This document shows positions 24,962-33,166 of a DNA stretch of 64,000 nucleotides, one piece after another; the first letter of the stretch is position 1; every line of letters begins with the position of its first letter. Made by a program: the position numbers and the translations under genes. This stretch comes from Parvibaculum indicum (GTDB taxonomy: Bacteria > Pseudomonadota > Alphaproteobacteria > Parvibaculales > Parvibaculaceae), in assembly GCF_011762095.1 (NCBI RefSeq), contig NZ_JAASQO010000002.1, positions 62,001 through 126,000 on the forward strand. The letters run 5' to 3'. The notes beneath the pieces are model-generated. The model had not been told where the DNA came from, made no database searches, and worked only from the letters and a program-made list of their open reading frames with translations.

Positions 24962-26233
24962 TCAAAGCGGGTGGACCTTCACCGGAAGCGTCTCATAACC
25001 CTTCACGAAGCTCGACAGGATGCGCGTGGGCTCGCCCACCACTTCGACCTTCTTGAAGCGCTTCAGAATTTCTTCCCAGATGATACGAAGCTGCATCTCC
25101 GCCAGGCGGTTGCCCACGCAGCGATGGATGCCGTAGCCGAAGGACATGTGCTGGCGCGCCCGCGGACGGTCGATGATGAACTCGTCCGGCCGGTCGATGA
25201 CTTCCGGGTCGCGATTGCCCGAGACGTACCACATGACGACCTTGTCGCCCTTCTTGATCTGCTTGCCGCCAAGCTCGGTATCCTCAAGCGCGGTGCGGCG
25301 CATATGGGCAAGCGGCGTCTGCCAGCGGATGATCTCCGAGACCATGTTCGGGATCAGCTCCGGGTTCTCCAGCAGCTTCTTGTATTCGCCCGGGTTCTGG
25401 TTGAGCGCCAGAACACCGCCGGAAATGGAGTTTCGGGTCGTATCGTTGCCACCCACGATGAGCAGGATCAAATTGCCGAGATACTCCATCTTGTCCATGT
25501 TCCGCGTCGACTCGCCATGCGCCAGCATGGAGATGAGATCGTTGCCCGGCTCGGCGTTCACACGCTGGTTCCAGAGGCCAATGAAGTAGTCGGCGCATTC
25601 CAGAAGCTCCGCCTGACGGGCTTCTTCCGACTCGACGAGACCGGAGTTGAGATCGGCCGTGGCCACATCGGACCAGCGCGTCAGCTTGCGGCGTTCCTCG
25701 AACGGGAAGTCGAACAGCGTGGCAAGCATCTGGGTCGTCAACTCGATCGACACGCGGTCGACCCAGTTGAATTCCTCGCCCACCGGCAGTTCATCGAGAA
25801 TCTTGCCCGCGCGCTCGCGGATCAGCCCTTCAAGTTTCGCCAGATTGTCCGGCGCCACGATGGGGCTCACCACCTTGCGCTGTTCGTCATGCTTGGGCGG
25901 GTCCATCGCGATGAACATGGGGAGGGGGAAATCGTCCTCCTGGTCGCGAATGGTGATGCCGCCTTCCGACGAAAAGATCTGGTGGTGCGTATCGACATGC
26001 ATGATGTCGCGATATTTCGTCACCGACCAGAAGGGACCGTTGTCGCTCTCCGCGCAGTAATGCACCGGGTCTTCCGCGCGCAGTCGTTCGAAATATTTCC
26101 AGTGCGCATCCTGCTTGAAGAGAATGCCCTGCCCCACATTGATCTGGTCAAGCGGCAGCGAATAGGGGTCGGGAACGCCCGGCGCAATTTCATTGGCCGA
26201 ACTCGTGCTGATATCGACGGCAGCTTCGCTCAT
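24962..26233 (-). CDS. cytochrome P450, CYP153-like alkane/fatty acid terminal hydroxylase
   Basis: The protein has 423 residues. The heme loop FGYGIHRCVGNRLAE has its thiolate ligand at Cys372, the I-helix has VGGNDTTRNSISGG with the acid-alcohol pair, and ExxR is EIIRW. The stretch KKGDKVVMWYVSGNRDPEVID and the lead-in HMRRTALED are characteristic of CYP153, soluble class I P450s that hydroxylate the terminal carbon of alkanes and fatty acids using ferredoxin and ferredoxin reductase. No redox partner gene is in the window. Upstream lies a GTGTA..TACAC inverted repeat that could be an operator. Confidence 0.9.
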   Translation of the reverse strand: MSEAAVDISTSSANEIAPGVPDPYSLPLDQINVGQGILFKQDAHWKYFERLRAEDPVHYCAESDNGPFWSVTKYRDIMHVDTHHQIFSSEGGITIRDQEDDFPLPMFIAMDPPKHDEQRKVVSPIVAPDNLAKLEGLIRERAGKILDELPVGEEFNWVDRVSIELTTQMLATLFDFPFEERRKLTRWSDVATADLNSGLVESEEARQAELLECADYFIGLWNQRVNAEPGNDLISMLAHGESTRNMDKMEYLGNLILLIVGGNDTTRNSISGGVLALNQNPGEYKKLLENPELIPNMVSEIIRWQTPLAHMRRTALEDTELGGKQIKKGDKVVMWYVSGNRDPEVIDRPDEFIIDRPRARQHMSFGYGIHRCVGNRLAEMQLRIIWEEILKRFKKVEVVGEPTRILSSFVKGYETLPVKVHPL

Positions 26234-26305
26234 TCTTTCCTCCGGTGCCTCAACGCCGCGCCGCCGGCTTCGTGCCAGTTCTCCGCTGCGTTAGCCTATC
26301 CAAAT

Positions 26306-26333
26306 GTGTAGTCAAGATACGCAAAATATACAC
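26306..26333. promoter_or_regulatory. inverted repeat in the promoter region of the P450 gene
   Basis: GTGTA (26306-26310) and TACAC (26329-26333) are short inverted arms in a locally AT-rich segment about 75-100 bp before the P450 start. This is the only AT-rich patch in the 222-bp gap, so it is the likely promoter/operator zone. The call is weak because the arms are short. Confidence 0.3.
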
Positions 26334-26455
26334 GAAAATGACGCCGGTGTCAGCAATTGATTATTGGCGCAAATCCGCCGCTTTTCCGCGCCGGATGCCG
26401 GCTCGATCCAGGGGATGAGCCCCTGCGAGAGGCCTGCCGTGTGAATGAGATGAAC

Positions 26456-28057
26456 TCAGTCGGCGGCCTGGACCTTGCCCGGCCAAAGCACGCGGCTCAT
26501 TTCCGCGGCCAGTTCCCGCTGGTCGATGGGCTTGGCCACATATCCGTCCGCCCCCGCATGGATATAACGGGCACGGTCGCCGGTCATGGCATCCGCCGTC
26601 AGGATGACGACCGGAACGGCCGACCACGCTTCCCCGGCGTCCCGCATCTTGCGCACCGCGTCGATACCGTCCATCCGGCGCATATGCGCGTCGAGCAGTA
26701 CGATGTCGAACTCGTCCTTGCCCAGGACATCCAGCACTTCGTCGCCGTCGGAAATTTCGGTCACGACGGCGCCATGGGGCTCCAGAAACAGGCGCACCAG
26801 CTTCCGGTTCAGAGGATGGTCGTCGGCAATGAGGACCCGCAATCCGTCCCGCCACCCGCTTTCGGCGACGGGCTCGCCGTCCCCCGCCTCGCCGCCCGCC
26901 GGATACTCGGCCAGGGTTACTTCCTCCGCCACAAATGTCAGTGTAAAGAGCGAACCCTTTCCGGGGGTGCTGACAACCGTCACCTCGCCCCCCATCAGTT
27001 CGGCAAGCTGTCTGGTAATCGCAAGGCCGAGCCCCGTCCCGCCATAGGTCTGGCCGATCGTGGCATCCGCCTGGGAAAAGGGCTGGAAGAGACGGCCCAT
27101 CGTTTCCTCGTCCATGCCGATGCCGGTATCGCTTACGGCCACGGCGATCCGCCACATGCCGTTTTCGTCCGCGGGCTGCGCGGAAACCCGCAAGCCCACC
27201 TCGCCCTCGCCTGTGAACTTGATCGCATTGGACAAAAGGTTGGATACGCATTGGCGAATGCGGATCGGGTCGAACATCAGCCGCAGCGGCACGTTCTCGT
27301 CGACGGATGACGCCAGCGATATCCCCTTCTCCTGCGCGCGCGGCGTCCAGATACGCATCATGCGGTGAATGACGACATTGATGTCCTTTTCCACCGGCGC
27401 GATCTCGAAACGTCCCGCCTCGATCTTCGACAGATCGAGCAGGTCGTTCAACATCGCCATCAGCACTTGACCGGAATCGAGGATCGCCGCGACCTGTTCG
27501 CGCTGCTCCTCCTCCAGTCTCGCCGATCCGAGTATCTGCGCCATGCCCAGCATGGCATTGAGCGGTGTCCGAATTTCATGGCTGATATTGGCGAGGAAAG
27601 TGGACTTCGCCTTGCTGGCCGCTTCCGCCGCCTTGCGCGCGGCCTTGAGTTCCTTTTCGTGCTGGCGCAGCTCGGTGACATCCGCGCCGACGGCGACCTT
27701 GCGTCCGCCTTCAAGGGGCCGGAACATGACCTGCATGACACGCCCTTCCGGCGTCAGCAATTCGATCGCCTCGCCGCGATCGAGCGTGTCCGAAATCCGG
27801 TCCGCCGTAGCGAGACAATCTTCCTCGCTCAGGTCCGGAAACATCGACCGAACCGCGGTCCGCGTCGCGTCCCGAAAATTCTGTCCCCGGTCCAGCGCTT
27901 CGAATGTCGCCGCGAAATCCTTCTCCGAGCGCGAATTGGCGAACAGCACCTTGTAGTCGGCATCGTGAATGGTGAAGCCGTCAGGCCATTCCGCCGCGCC
28001 TTCCGCAATGATTGCGTTCAGCTCGGCAACCGATAAATCTGTGCTGCGCCGTGTCAT
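26456..28057 (-). CDS. hybrid sensor histidine kinase with receiver domain
   Basis: The product has 533 residues and no membrane segment. A PAS-like sensor covers about residues 25-128 (GFTIHDADYKVLFAN), then a coiled linker, HisKA with His160 (ISHEIRTPLNAMLG), HATPase_c (DTGIGMDEETMGRLFQPF and GGTGLGLAI), and a C-terminal receiver with Asp456 (ILLDAHMRRMDG) and Lys509 (VAKPID). It senses a cytosolic signal and probably phosphorylates its own receiver before an Hpt step. The Hpt-like protein at 9.4 kb is a candidate partner, but this is speculation from the same window only. Confidence 0.92.
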   Translation of the reverse strand: MTRRSTDLSVAELNAIIAEGAAEWPDGFTIHDADYKVLFANSRSEKDFAATFEALDRGQNFRDATRTAVRSMFPDLSEEDCLATADRISDTLDRGEAIELLTPEGRVMQVMFRPLEGGRKVAVGADVTELRQHEKELKAARKAAEAASKAKSTFLANISHEIRTPLNAMLGMAQILGSARLEEEQREQVAAILDSGQVLMAMLNDLLDLSKIEAGRFEIAPVEKDINVVIHRMMRIWTPRAQEKGISLASSVDENVPLRLMFDPIRIRQCVSNLLSNAIKFTGEGEVGLRVSAQPADENGMWRIAVAVSDTGIGMDEETMGRLFQPFSQADATIGQTYGGTGLGLAITRQLAELMGGEVTVVSTPGKGSLFTLTFVAEEVTLAEYPAGGEAGDGEPVAESGWRDGLRVLIADDHPLNRKLVRLFLEPHGAVVTEISDGDEVLDVLGKDEFDIVLLDAHMRRMDGIDAVRKMRDAGEAWSAVPVVILTADAMTGDRARYIHAGADGYVAKPIDQRELAAEMSRVLWPGKVQAAD

Positions 28058-28170
28058 AGCCCGGTCCCTTCCCTCGCGCGAAAGCTACTCGACCGGGGTT
28101 AACCTCGCGTAAAATAGGGTCTTTCTCCCGGCCTCGCATCGAATCGGGCCGCCGGCCTATAGTCGCTGAC

Positions 28171-28509
28171 ATGACAAAGCCTTGGTTTCTCTATCTTCTT
28201 GAGTGTCGCGGCGACCGCCTCTACACAGGCATCACCGTCGATGTCGAAGCGCGTTTTCGTGCCCATCGCGAAGGCCGCGGCGCCAAGTTCACCCGCGCCT
28301 ACCGGCCGGTGCGCATATTGATGACGCAGCGCTATGAAACGCGCTCGGAAGCCTCGCGAGCCGAATATGCGGTGAAGCGTCTCACACCCGACGCGAAGAG
28401 AAACCTCGCCCGCCAGAACGCCTATCAGGGAAACAGCCCATGTCCGGAAACGGAAAAGAAAGCCCGGCCGACGCGGAAACGCGCATCGCCGACCTCGAAA
28501 TCCGGCTGA
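28171..28509 (+). CDS. GIY-YIG nuclease family protein
   Basis: This 112-residue protein is of the YhbQ/UPF0213 type. The GIY-YIG pair is LYLLEC..LYTGIT (Tyr in YLLEC and YTGIT), followed by DVEARFRAHREGRGAKFTRAYRP, which contains the conserved Arg. The Glu is in SEASRAEYAVKR. Small single-domain members act on branched or damaged DNA in some bacteria, but most are uncharacterised. Its 3' 70 bp overlap the slyX start in another frame. Confidence 0.85.
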   Translation: MTKPWFLYLLECRGDRLYTGITVDVEARFRAHREGRGAKFTRAYRPVRILMTQRYETRSEASRAEYAVKRLTPDAKRNLARQNAYQGNSPCPETEKKARPTRKRASPTSKSG

Positions 28510-28676
28510 GCCATCAGGAACAGACGATCGAGGAACTGAACGAAACCATCGTCAGTCAATGGCGCGAGATCGATGCGTTGAAACGCACACTCGGCTTTCT
28601 CCATGAGCGTATGGAAGCCGTCGAACGCGATAGCGGCAAGCCCGCCGGTCAGGAACCGCCTCCCCCGCATTACTGA
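28440..28676 (+). CDS. slyX: SlyX family coiled-coil protein
   Basis: The protein has 78 residues, ADAETRIADLEIRLSHQEQT..ELNETIVSQWREIDALKRTL, a heptad-patterned coiled coil, with a proline-rich end (GKPAGQEPPPPHY) typical of SlyX. The role is unknown; it was named for a locus next to slyD. Translation starts inside the 3' part of the GIY-YIG gene, a 70-bp overlap in a different frame, so the two are translationally linked. Confidence 0.88.
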   Translation: MSGNGKESPADAETRIADLEIRLSHQEQTIEELNETIVSQWREIDALKRTLGFLHERMEAVERDSGKPAGQEPPPPHY

Positions 28677-28707
28677 TCCCCGACCGGCGAACTCTCCCCC
28701 TTATTTA

Positions 28708-29634
28708 CTATTCGGCGGCGGCCCGTCCCGCAGTCCCCGCGGCCAACTCGGCCTTGTAGCGTTCCTGCATGACCCGCGTCGTCTCCCCATCGCCATCGGG
28801 AGACCATCCCGGCGGCTGGAACAGATAGCCGCCTATTTCGCGCAGCGACCGGGCGCGCAGAAGATCGCGGCCGATCGCGATCCACTCGTGAAAGGTCGCG
28901 GTGATGGGGTTCCAGGTATCGAGCTGGTGACGGATGCCGAAGACCGGCTCCTCTTCTTCGCGCTCGAACGTGCCGAAAAGCATGTCCCAGACGATGAAGG
29001 TGCCCGCATAGTTCCGGTCGCAATACTGGATGTTGCTCGCATGATGCACGCGATGATGCGACGGCGTGTTGAGCACCCATTCCAGCAGCCCGAGCTTGCC
29101 GATGAAGCGGGTATGAAGCCAGTACTGATAGAGATGGTTGAGCGAGAGCAACGCCACGGCCACCACCGGGTGAATGCCGACCAGCACGGCGGGGATCAGC
29201 CAGAACGGCTCGATCCAGGCTTCCACGAAGGAGCTGCGAAGCGCCGTGCCGCCATTGAGATACTGGCTGGAATGGTGGTTCACATGTGCCGCCCAGCCCA
29301 GCCGCACTTCATGAATGAAGCGGTGATAGGCATAGAACAGAAAATCGACGATCACATAGGCCGCCAGAATGAGCCCCGCGCTTGAGGTCCAGTCCAGCCG
29401 GACAAAGGCGAATTGCTGCACCCAGAACAGCATCGCCAGCATGATGCCCGCCGACAGGGCGATGCTGGCCGCATAGGCAAGCCCCATCGTCACCGAGCAG
29501 AAACTGTCTTTCGCATTGTAATAGTTGCGGCCCATCAGCAGTGCGAGCGCCAGCTCCGCGCCGAGAAAGGCGAGCAGAAAACCGAGCTGATCCACATCCC
29601 TGATCGCCAGCAGACCTTGCAGAAATTCGAGCAT
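28708..29634 (-). CDS. sterol desaturase/fatty acid hydroxylase family membrane di-iron enzyme
   Basis: The product has 308 residues with about four membrane spans and the His-box set of the superfamily: HRFIH, HVNHH and HRVHH, plus another near NIQYCDRNYAG. The two irons activate O2 for hydroxylation or desaturation of a lipid. The fold also covers alkylglycerol monooxygenase-like proteins. GGGAGGA precedes ATG 29634. It is divergent from a TetR gene over a 100-bp operator region containing two 12-bp sites, so repression by that regulator is likely. Confidence 0.85.
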   Translation of the reverse strand: MLEFLQGLLAIRDVDQLGFLLAFLGAELALALLMGRNYYNAKDSFCSVTMGLAYAASIALSAGIMLAMLFWVQQFAFVRLDWTSSAGLILAAYVIVDFLFYAYHRFIHEVRLGWAAHVNHHSSQYLNGGTALRSSFVEAWIEPFWLIPAVLVGIHPVVAVALLSLNHLYQYWLHTRFIGKLGLLEWVLNTPSHHRVHHASNIQYCDRNYAGTFIVWDMLFGTFEREEEEPVFGIRHQLDTWNPITATFHEWIAIGRDLLRARSLREIGGYLFQPPGWSPDGDGETTRVMQERYKAELAAGTAGRAAAE

Positions 29635-29653
29635 GACAGTCCTCCCGCGTCGT

Positions 29654-29694
29654 GTTTTACGAAACATACGTTATGCAATCTCGTTTTGCAAAAC
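29654..29694. promoter_or_regulatory. paired TetR-type operator sites
   Basis: GTTTTACGAAAC (29654-29665) and the perfect palindrome GTTTTGCAAAAC (29683-29694) differ only in the centre. They are 29 bp apart, centre to centre, which is close to three helical turns, and lie midway between the sterol desaturase gene (minus) and the TetR gene (plus). Both are followed by AT. This is the arrangement expected for a dimeric repressor that controls both genes. Confidence 0.65.
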
Positions 29695-29734
29695 ATTTGT
29701 TGCGTATAAAAGAGAGGCGCCCTACTCTTCAGCC

Positions 29735-30316
29735 ATGCCGAAACTGATAGATCACGATCTGCGCCGCCGGGAACTCGTGGAAGCGAGCTGGCAGGTCATC
29801 GCCGATGAGGGGCTGGAAGGCGTCACCATGCGCAAGGTGGCGGCGGCGGCCCGGTGCACCACCGGCCGCATCACCCATTATTTCGAGAACCGGGAAGAAT
29901 TGCTGCTGGCCGCGCTGAGGGCCGTCTACAGCGCGGCGGAAGAGCGCCTGGTCGCAGCCGCGAAAAGCGACCTGCCGCCTGCCGAAAAGCTGCTGCTGCA
30001 TCTGGAAGAGGCCTCCCCTCTCGACAAGAGAAGGCTGAGGGAATGGAAGGTCTGGATCGCCTTCTGGGCCGTCGCGGCCAGCACGCCGGAGCTTGCGGCG
30101 GAAAACGACAGAAGCCACCTCGTCTGGCGCAAATCGCTTGTTCCCCTCATCGAGGAACTTGCTCCCGGTGTGGACGCGGCAATGGAAGCCGACCTCTTAT
30201 CCGGCATCGTGGACGGGCTCGGCCTCCAGGCCGCCGTCAATTTCACGCCCGCAAACCGGGCGCGCGTCCGCGACACGCTCGCCACCCATATCGCCGGCCT
30301 CGAACGGCGGAACTGA
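29735..30316 (+). CDS. TetR family transcriptional regulator
   Basis: This 193-residue regulator has an N-terminal helix-turn-helix: RRRELVEASWQVIADEGLEGVTMRKVAAAARCTTGRITHYFENREELLLAAL (about residues 10-61), which is the BetI-like style. The ligand domain follows (WKVWIAFWAVAASTPELAAEN) and has no identified ligand. It is divergent from the sterol desaturase gene and probably binds the two GTTTT..AAAC sites between them. The ATG at 29735 was chosen because the frame upstream, from 29633, crosses the operator region. Confidence 0.9.
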   Translation: MPKLIDHDLRRRELVEASWQVIADEGLEGVTMRKVAAAARCTTGRITHYFENREELLLAALRAVYSAAEERLVAAAKSDLPPAEKLLLHLEEASPLDKRRLREWKVWIAFWAVAASTPELAAENDRSHLVWRKSLVPLIEELAPGVDAAMEADLLSGIVDGLGLQAAVNFTPANRARVRDTLATHIAGLERRN

Positions 30317-30319
30317 GCG

Positions 30320-31606
30320 TCAGTTCTTCAGCCGCTCGATGCCCAGCGCTTTCAGCACGACGCGCTCATAACCCGGCTCGCCGGAGCCCGACCGCACCTT
30401 GCGCAGGAAATATTTCTCGAAACCGACCTTGGCGAGATGCACCCAATAGCCCTCGCCCGACCAGTTGACGTTGCGCGGCGGGATTTGCGGCAGCGCCACG
30501 AAGGCCACGCCGCTGTCGCCGAAGTCCGCCAGACATACGGCATTGAGCGTCGGCCGGTCCGTCGGCTCGCGGCCTTCGATCTGGTGCAGGATGTTGCGGC
30601 CGACCGCGGCCACCATGGACTCGATCATATAGCCGGTCTTCGGTACGCCCACCGGCACCGGCGTCTGCTCGACCGGCGGAATGGCAACGCACACGCCCAC
30701 CGCATAGACGTTCTTGAAGGTCGGGTTGCGCTGGTAATCGTCCACCAGCACAAAGCCGCGCGGATTGCACAGGCCTTCGATGCCCTTGCCGGTCTCATCC
30801 ATCATGCAGTTCACGCCGCGGAAGCCCGGAATGAACATGTTGAGCTTGCTCGGCAGCGTGTGCCGCTTCTTCTCCGACCCATCTTCGTTGAACTCGACGA
30901 CCTCCACGGCCTCTTCCGTAACGCGCTCCACCTTCGCATTGGTGATCCATTTGATGTCGCGGTCGCGCATCAGGGATTCGAGCTGCGATTTCGTGTCGCC
31001 CACGCCGCCAAGACCGAGATGCCCGATATAGGGCTCCGACGTGACGAAAGTCATCGGTACCTTGTCGCGAACCTTGCGCTTGCGCAGATCCGCATTGGCA
31101 ATGAGCGCGAACTCATAGGCCGGGCCGAAACAGGAAGCGCCCTGCACTGCGCCGACCACCATCGGGCCGGGATCCGCGCAGAAGGCTTCCCATTTCCGGT
31201 TCATCTCTTCCGCATGATCGACATGACAGATGGAGGAAGAGTGCCCCTGAGGCCCGAGGCCCTCGATCTCGTCGAAGGCGAGATCGGGACCGGTGGCGAT
31301 GACGAGATAGTCGTATTCCATCTCGCTGCCGTCGCCGAGAACCAGCTTGTTCTCCGCCGGCAAGAGTTTGGTCGCGCCCGCGGCGCTGAACTTGATCCCG
31401 TATTTGCCGAGCGTTTCGGGCAGATGGACCTTGATGTCCTTCGCCTCGCGCCAGCCCACCGAGACCCAGGGGTTGGACGGCACGAAATGAAACCATTCGG
31501 TATTTGAAACGACGGTGATGTCGGCTTTGCGGCCGACGACGCTGCGCAACTCATAGGCCATGGCGATACCGCCAATGCCCGCGCCCAGAACCACGATCCG
31601 GCTCAT
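30320..31606 (-). CDS. sulfide:quinone oxidoreductase-like flavoprotein
   Basis: The protein has 428 residues with a Rossmann FAD motif (VVLGAGIGGIAMAYEL, residues 5-20) and the second dinucleotide site DYLVIATGPDLAFD. Three cysteines occupy the places used by SQR for disulfide-based sulfide oxidation: Cys127 (SICHVD), Cys159 (GASCFGP) and Cys358 (NAVCLADFG). The segment VYAVGVCVAIPPVEQTPVPVGVPKTGYMIE fits the family. It oxidises sulfide and passes electrons to the quinone pool. The DUF2892 protein lies 104 bp upstream on the same strand, a frequent partner of sulfur genes. A different NADH-dehydrogenase-like substrate cannot be ruled out. Confidence 0.82.
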   Translation of the reverse strand: MSRIVVLGAGIGGIAMAYELRSVVGRKADITVVSNTEWFHFVPSNPWVSVGWREAKDIKVHLPETLGKYGIKFSAAGATKLLPAENKLVLGDGSEMEYDYLVIATGPDLAFDEIEGLGPQGHSSSICHVDHAEEMNRKWEAFCADPGPMVVGAVQGASCFGPAYEFALIANADLRKRKVRDKVPMTFVTSEPYIGHLGLGGVGDTKSQLESLMRDRDIKWITNAKVERVTEEAVEVVEFNEDGSEKKRHTLPSKLNMFIPGFRGVNCMMDETGKGIEGLCNPRGFVLVDDYQRNPTFKNVYAVGVCVAIPPVEQTPVPVGVPKTGYMIESMVAAVGRNILHQIEGREPTDRPTLNAVCLADFGDSGVAFVALPQIPPRNVNWSGEGYWVHLAKVGFEKYFLRKVRSGSGEPGYERVVLKALGIERLKN

Positions 31607-31710
31607 AATAAATTCCTCCGCAATGGCGGCTGAACGCCGCTCGTTATGTCATCGAACGAATACGAGTGGCGACGGCGTCCGAGGGGATGACGCCGCCGCC
31701 AGGCCGGACG

Positions 31711-31914
31711 TCAGGAGAAGGCAACGCCCGGACGAAGTCCGAGCCGCTTCAGCACGAGCGCGGCGGGACAGAAACCGGTGAAAGAGGCTTGTATGAGATT
31801 GAGGCCGACAAAGACGGTCAGAAGCAGCCAGTATTCGCTGTGGAAATGCGCCAGCGCGAGGCTGAGCAGAACCATAAATCCGGCAAAGGCCATCACGGCA
31901 CGATCGAGCGACAT
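31711..31914 (-). CDS. DUF2892 family membrane protein
   Basis: This 67-residue protein has two hydrophobic segments: AVMAFAGFMVLLSLALAHFH and YWLLLTVFVGLNLIQASFTGF. It ends with CPAALVLKRLGLR, a classical DUF2892 (YgaP transmembrane) pattern with the FTGFCP motif. It is found with rhodanese and sulfide-oxidising enzymes. GGAGG before ATG 31914 sets the start. It probably shares the leader and promoter of the SQR-like gene, which lies downstream on the same strand. Confidence 0.8.
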   Translation of the reverse strand: MSLDRAVMAFAGFMVLLSLALAHFHSEYWLLLTVFVGLNLIQASFTGFCPAALVLKRLGLRPGVAFS

Positions 31915-32086
31915 ATCCAAATCCTCCGTTGGAACGGCTATTTTTGATCTATGCCAGCGCTGGCCAAGCAACATTGAGCTAGTTCACAAATGTCGCTTTT
32001 CGTGTCGCCGAACTCTCGGCTGGCTCTTGTAATTTAGGTATTACTTATATATTGGTCAACTGATATTCGTCCAGGGAGAACTCCGC

Positions 32087-33166
32087 ATGACCAGCCCCCT
32101 CCATCGCCGCCCCGCCCGCTTCGGCCCGATTCTGACGGCGTTCGCACTTGCCTGCGCCTCGGCCGCCGCCCTGTCCGCTCACGCGGCGTCTGACATGGCA
32201 ACCGTGCGCCAGGTGACGCTGGACGACCGCAAGGCGGTGATTGCAACGGTGGAACCCAAGCACGATCTTGTCGCGCGAACCCGCATTTCCGGCACCATCG
32301 CCAGCCTGAGCGTGCGCGAAGGCGACCTCGTCAAGGCGGGCGACGAAATCGCGCTGGTCACGGATGAAAAGCTCGCCCTTCAGATGCAGGGGCTTGAGCA
32401 GCGCATCGAGGCGCGCAAGGCGGAACTCACCAAGGCGCGGCTGGACTATCAGCGCGCAGCCAAGTTGCGCCAGTCGGGAACGGTGGCCCAGGCCTATCTG
32501 GACAATGCGCGCACCGCGCTCCGGGTTGCCGAACGCAATCTGGAGGCCGCCCGCTCCGACCGCGAGGTCGTGAAGCAGCAGAGCGAGGAAGGCGCCGTGC
32601 TCGCACCGGGCGACGGCCGCGTCCTGACCGTGCCTCTACAGGGCGGCAGCGTCGTGATGGCCGGCGAAACCGTCGCCACGCTCGCCGTCGACACTTACCT
32701 TCTCCGCCTTCAGCTCCCCGAACGTCATGCGCGCTTTCTCAAGCAGGACGACACCATCCTTGTCGGGACGCGCGGCATGGACCCCGATCCGGGCGAGGAT
32801 GTGCGCGAGGGCCGCGTCGCTCTCGTCTACCCCGAAATCCAGGATGGCCGCGTGATCGCCGATGTCGAGGTCAGGGATTTAGGCGATTACTTCGTCGGCG
32901 AGCGCACCCGCGTCTGGGTCGCTACCGGCAAGCGGCAGGCTCTCATCCTGCCCGAGCGCTTCGTCTATCGCCGCTTCGGCGTCAGCTATGTAACGCTGGC
33001 CGACGACACGGAAGTGGTGGTGCAGGTCGGTATGCCCACCGGCAGCGCCCCGACCAACGAACGGGGCGAACAGGAAGTCGAAATCCTTGCCGGGCTGAAA
33101 GCCGGGGACAAGGTGACGATGCCGCAGCTCTCCGCCGGTAATGACGAGACGGGTGAGCGCTCATGA
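32087..33166 (+). CDS. RND efflux periplasmic adaptor (membrane fusion protein)
   Basis: This is a 359-residue membrane fusion protein of the HlyD/AcrA group. It has a signal peptide (ILTAFALACASAAALSAHAA), a lipoyl half IASLSVREGDLVKAGDEIALV, a long alpha-hairpin (ALQMQGLEQRIEARKAELTKARLDYQRAAKLRQ), the second lipoyl half and beta-barrel ends, and finally ILPERFVYRRFGVSYVTLADD. It bridges the inner-membrane pump to an outer-membrane channel. Its stop overlaps the RND pump start by 4 bp (ATGA). No outer-membrane gene follows, so a TolC-like protein is shared. Confidence 0.88.
   Translation: MTSPLHRRPARFGPILTAFALACASAAALSAHAASDMATVRQVTLDDRKAVIATVEPKHDLVARTRISGTIASLSVREGDLVKAGDEIALVTDEKLALQMQGLEQRIEARKAELTKARLDYQRAAKLRQSGTVAQAYLDNARTALRVAERNLEAARSDREVVKQQSEEGAVLAPGDGRVLTVPLQGGSVVMAGETVATLAVDTYLLRLQLPERHARFLKQDDTILVGTRGMDPDPGEDVREGRVALVYPEIQDGRVIADVEVRDLGDYFVGERTRVWVATGKRQALILPERFVYRRFGVSYVTLADDTEVVVQVGMPTGSAPTNERGEQEVEILAGLKAGDKVTMPQLSAGNDETGERS

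Noticed and set aside
24872-26311. Long plus-strand frame opposite the P450 gene (479 codons)
   Set aside because: It is the mirror of a GC-rich gene. The minus strand has the P450 motifs and a terminator; the plus frame has no family pattern or ribosome site.
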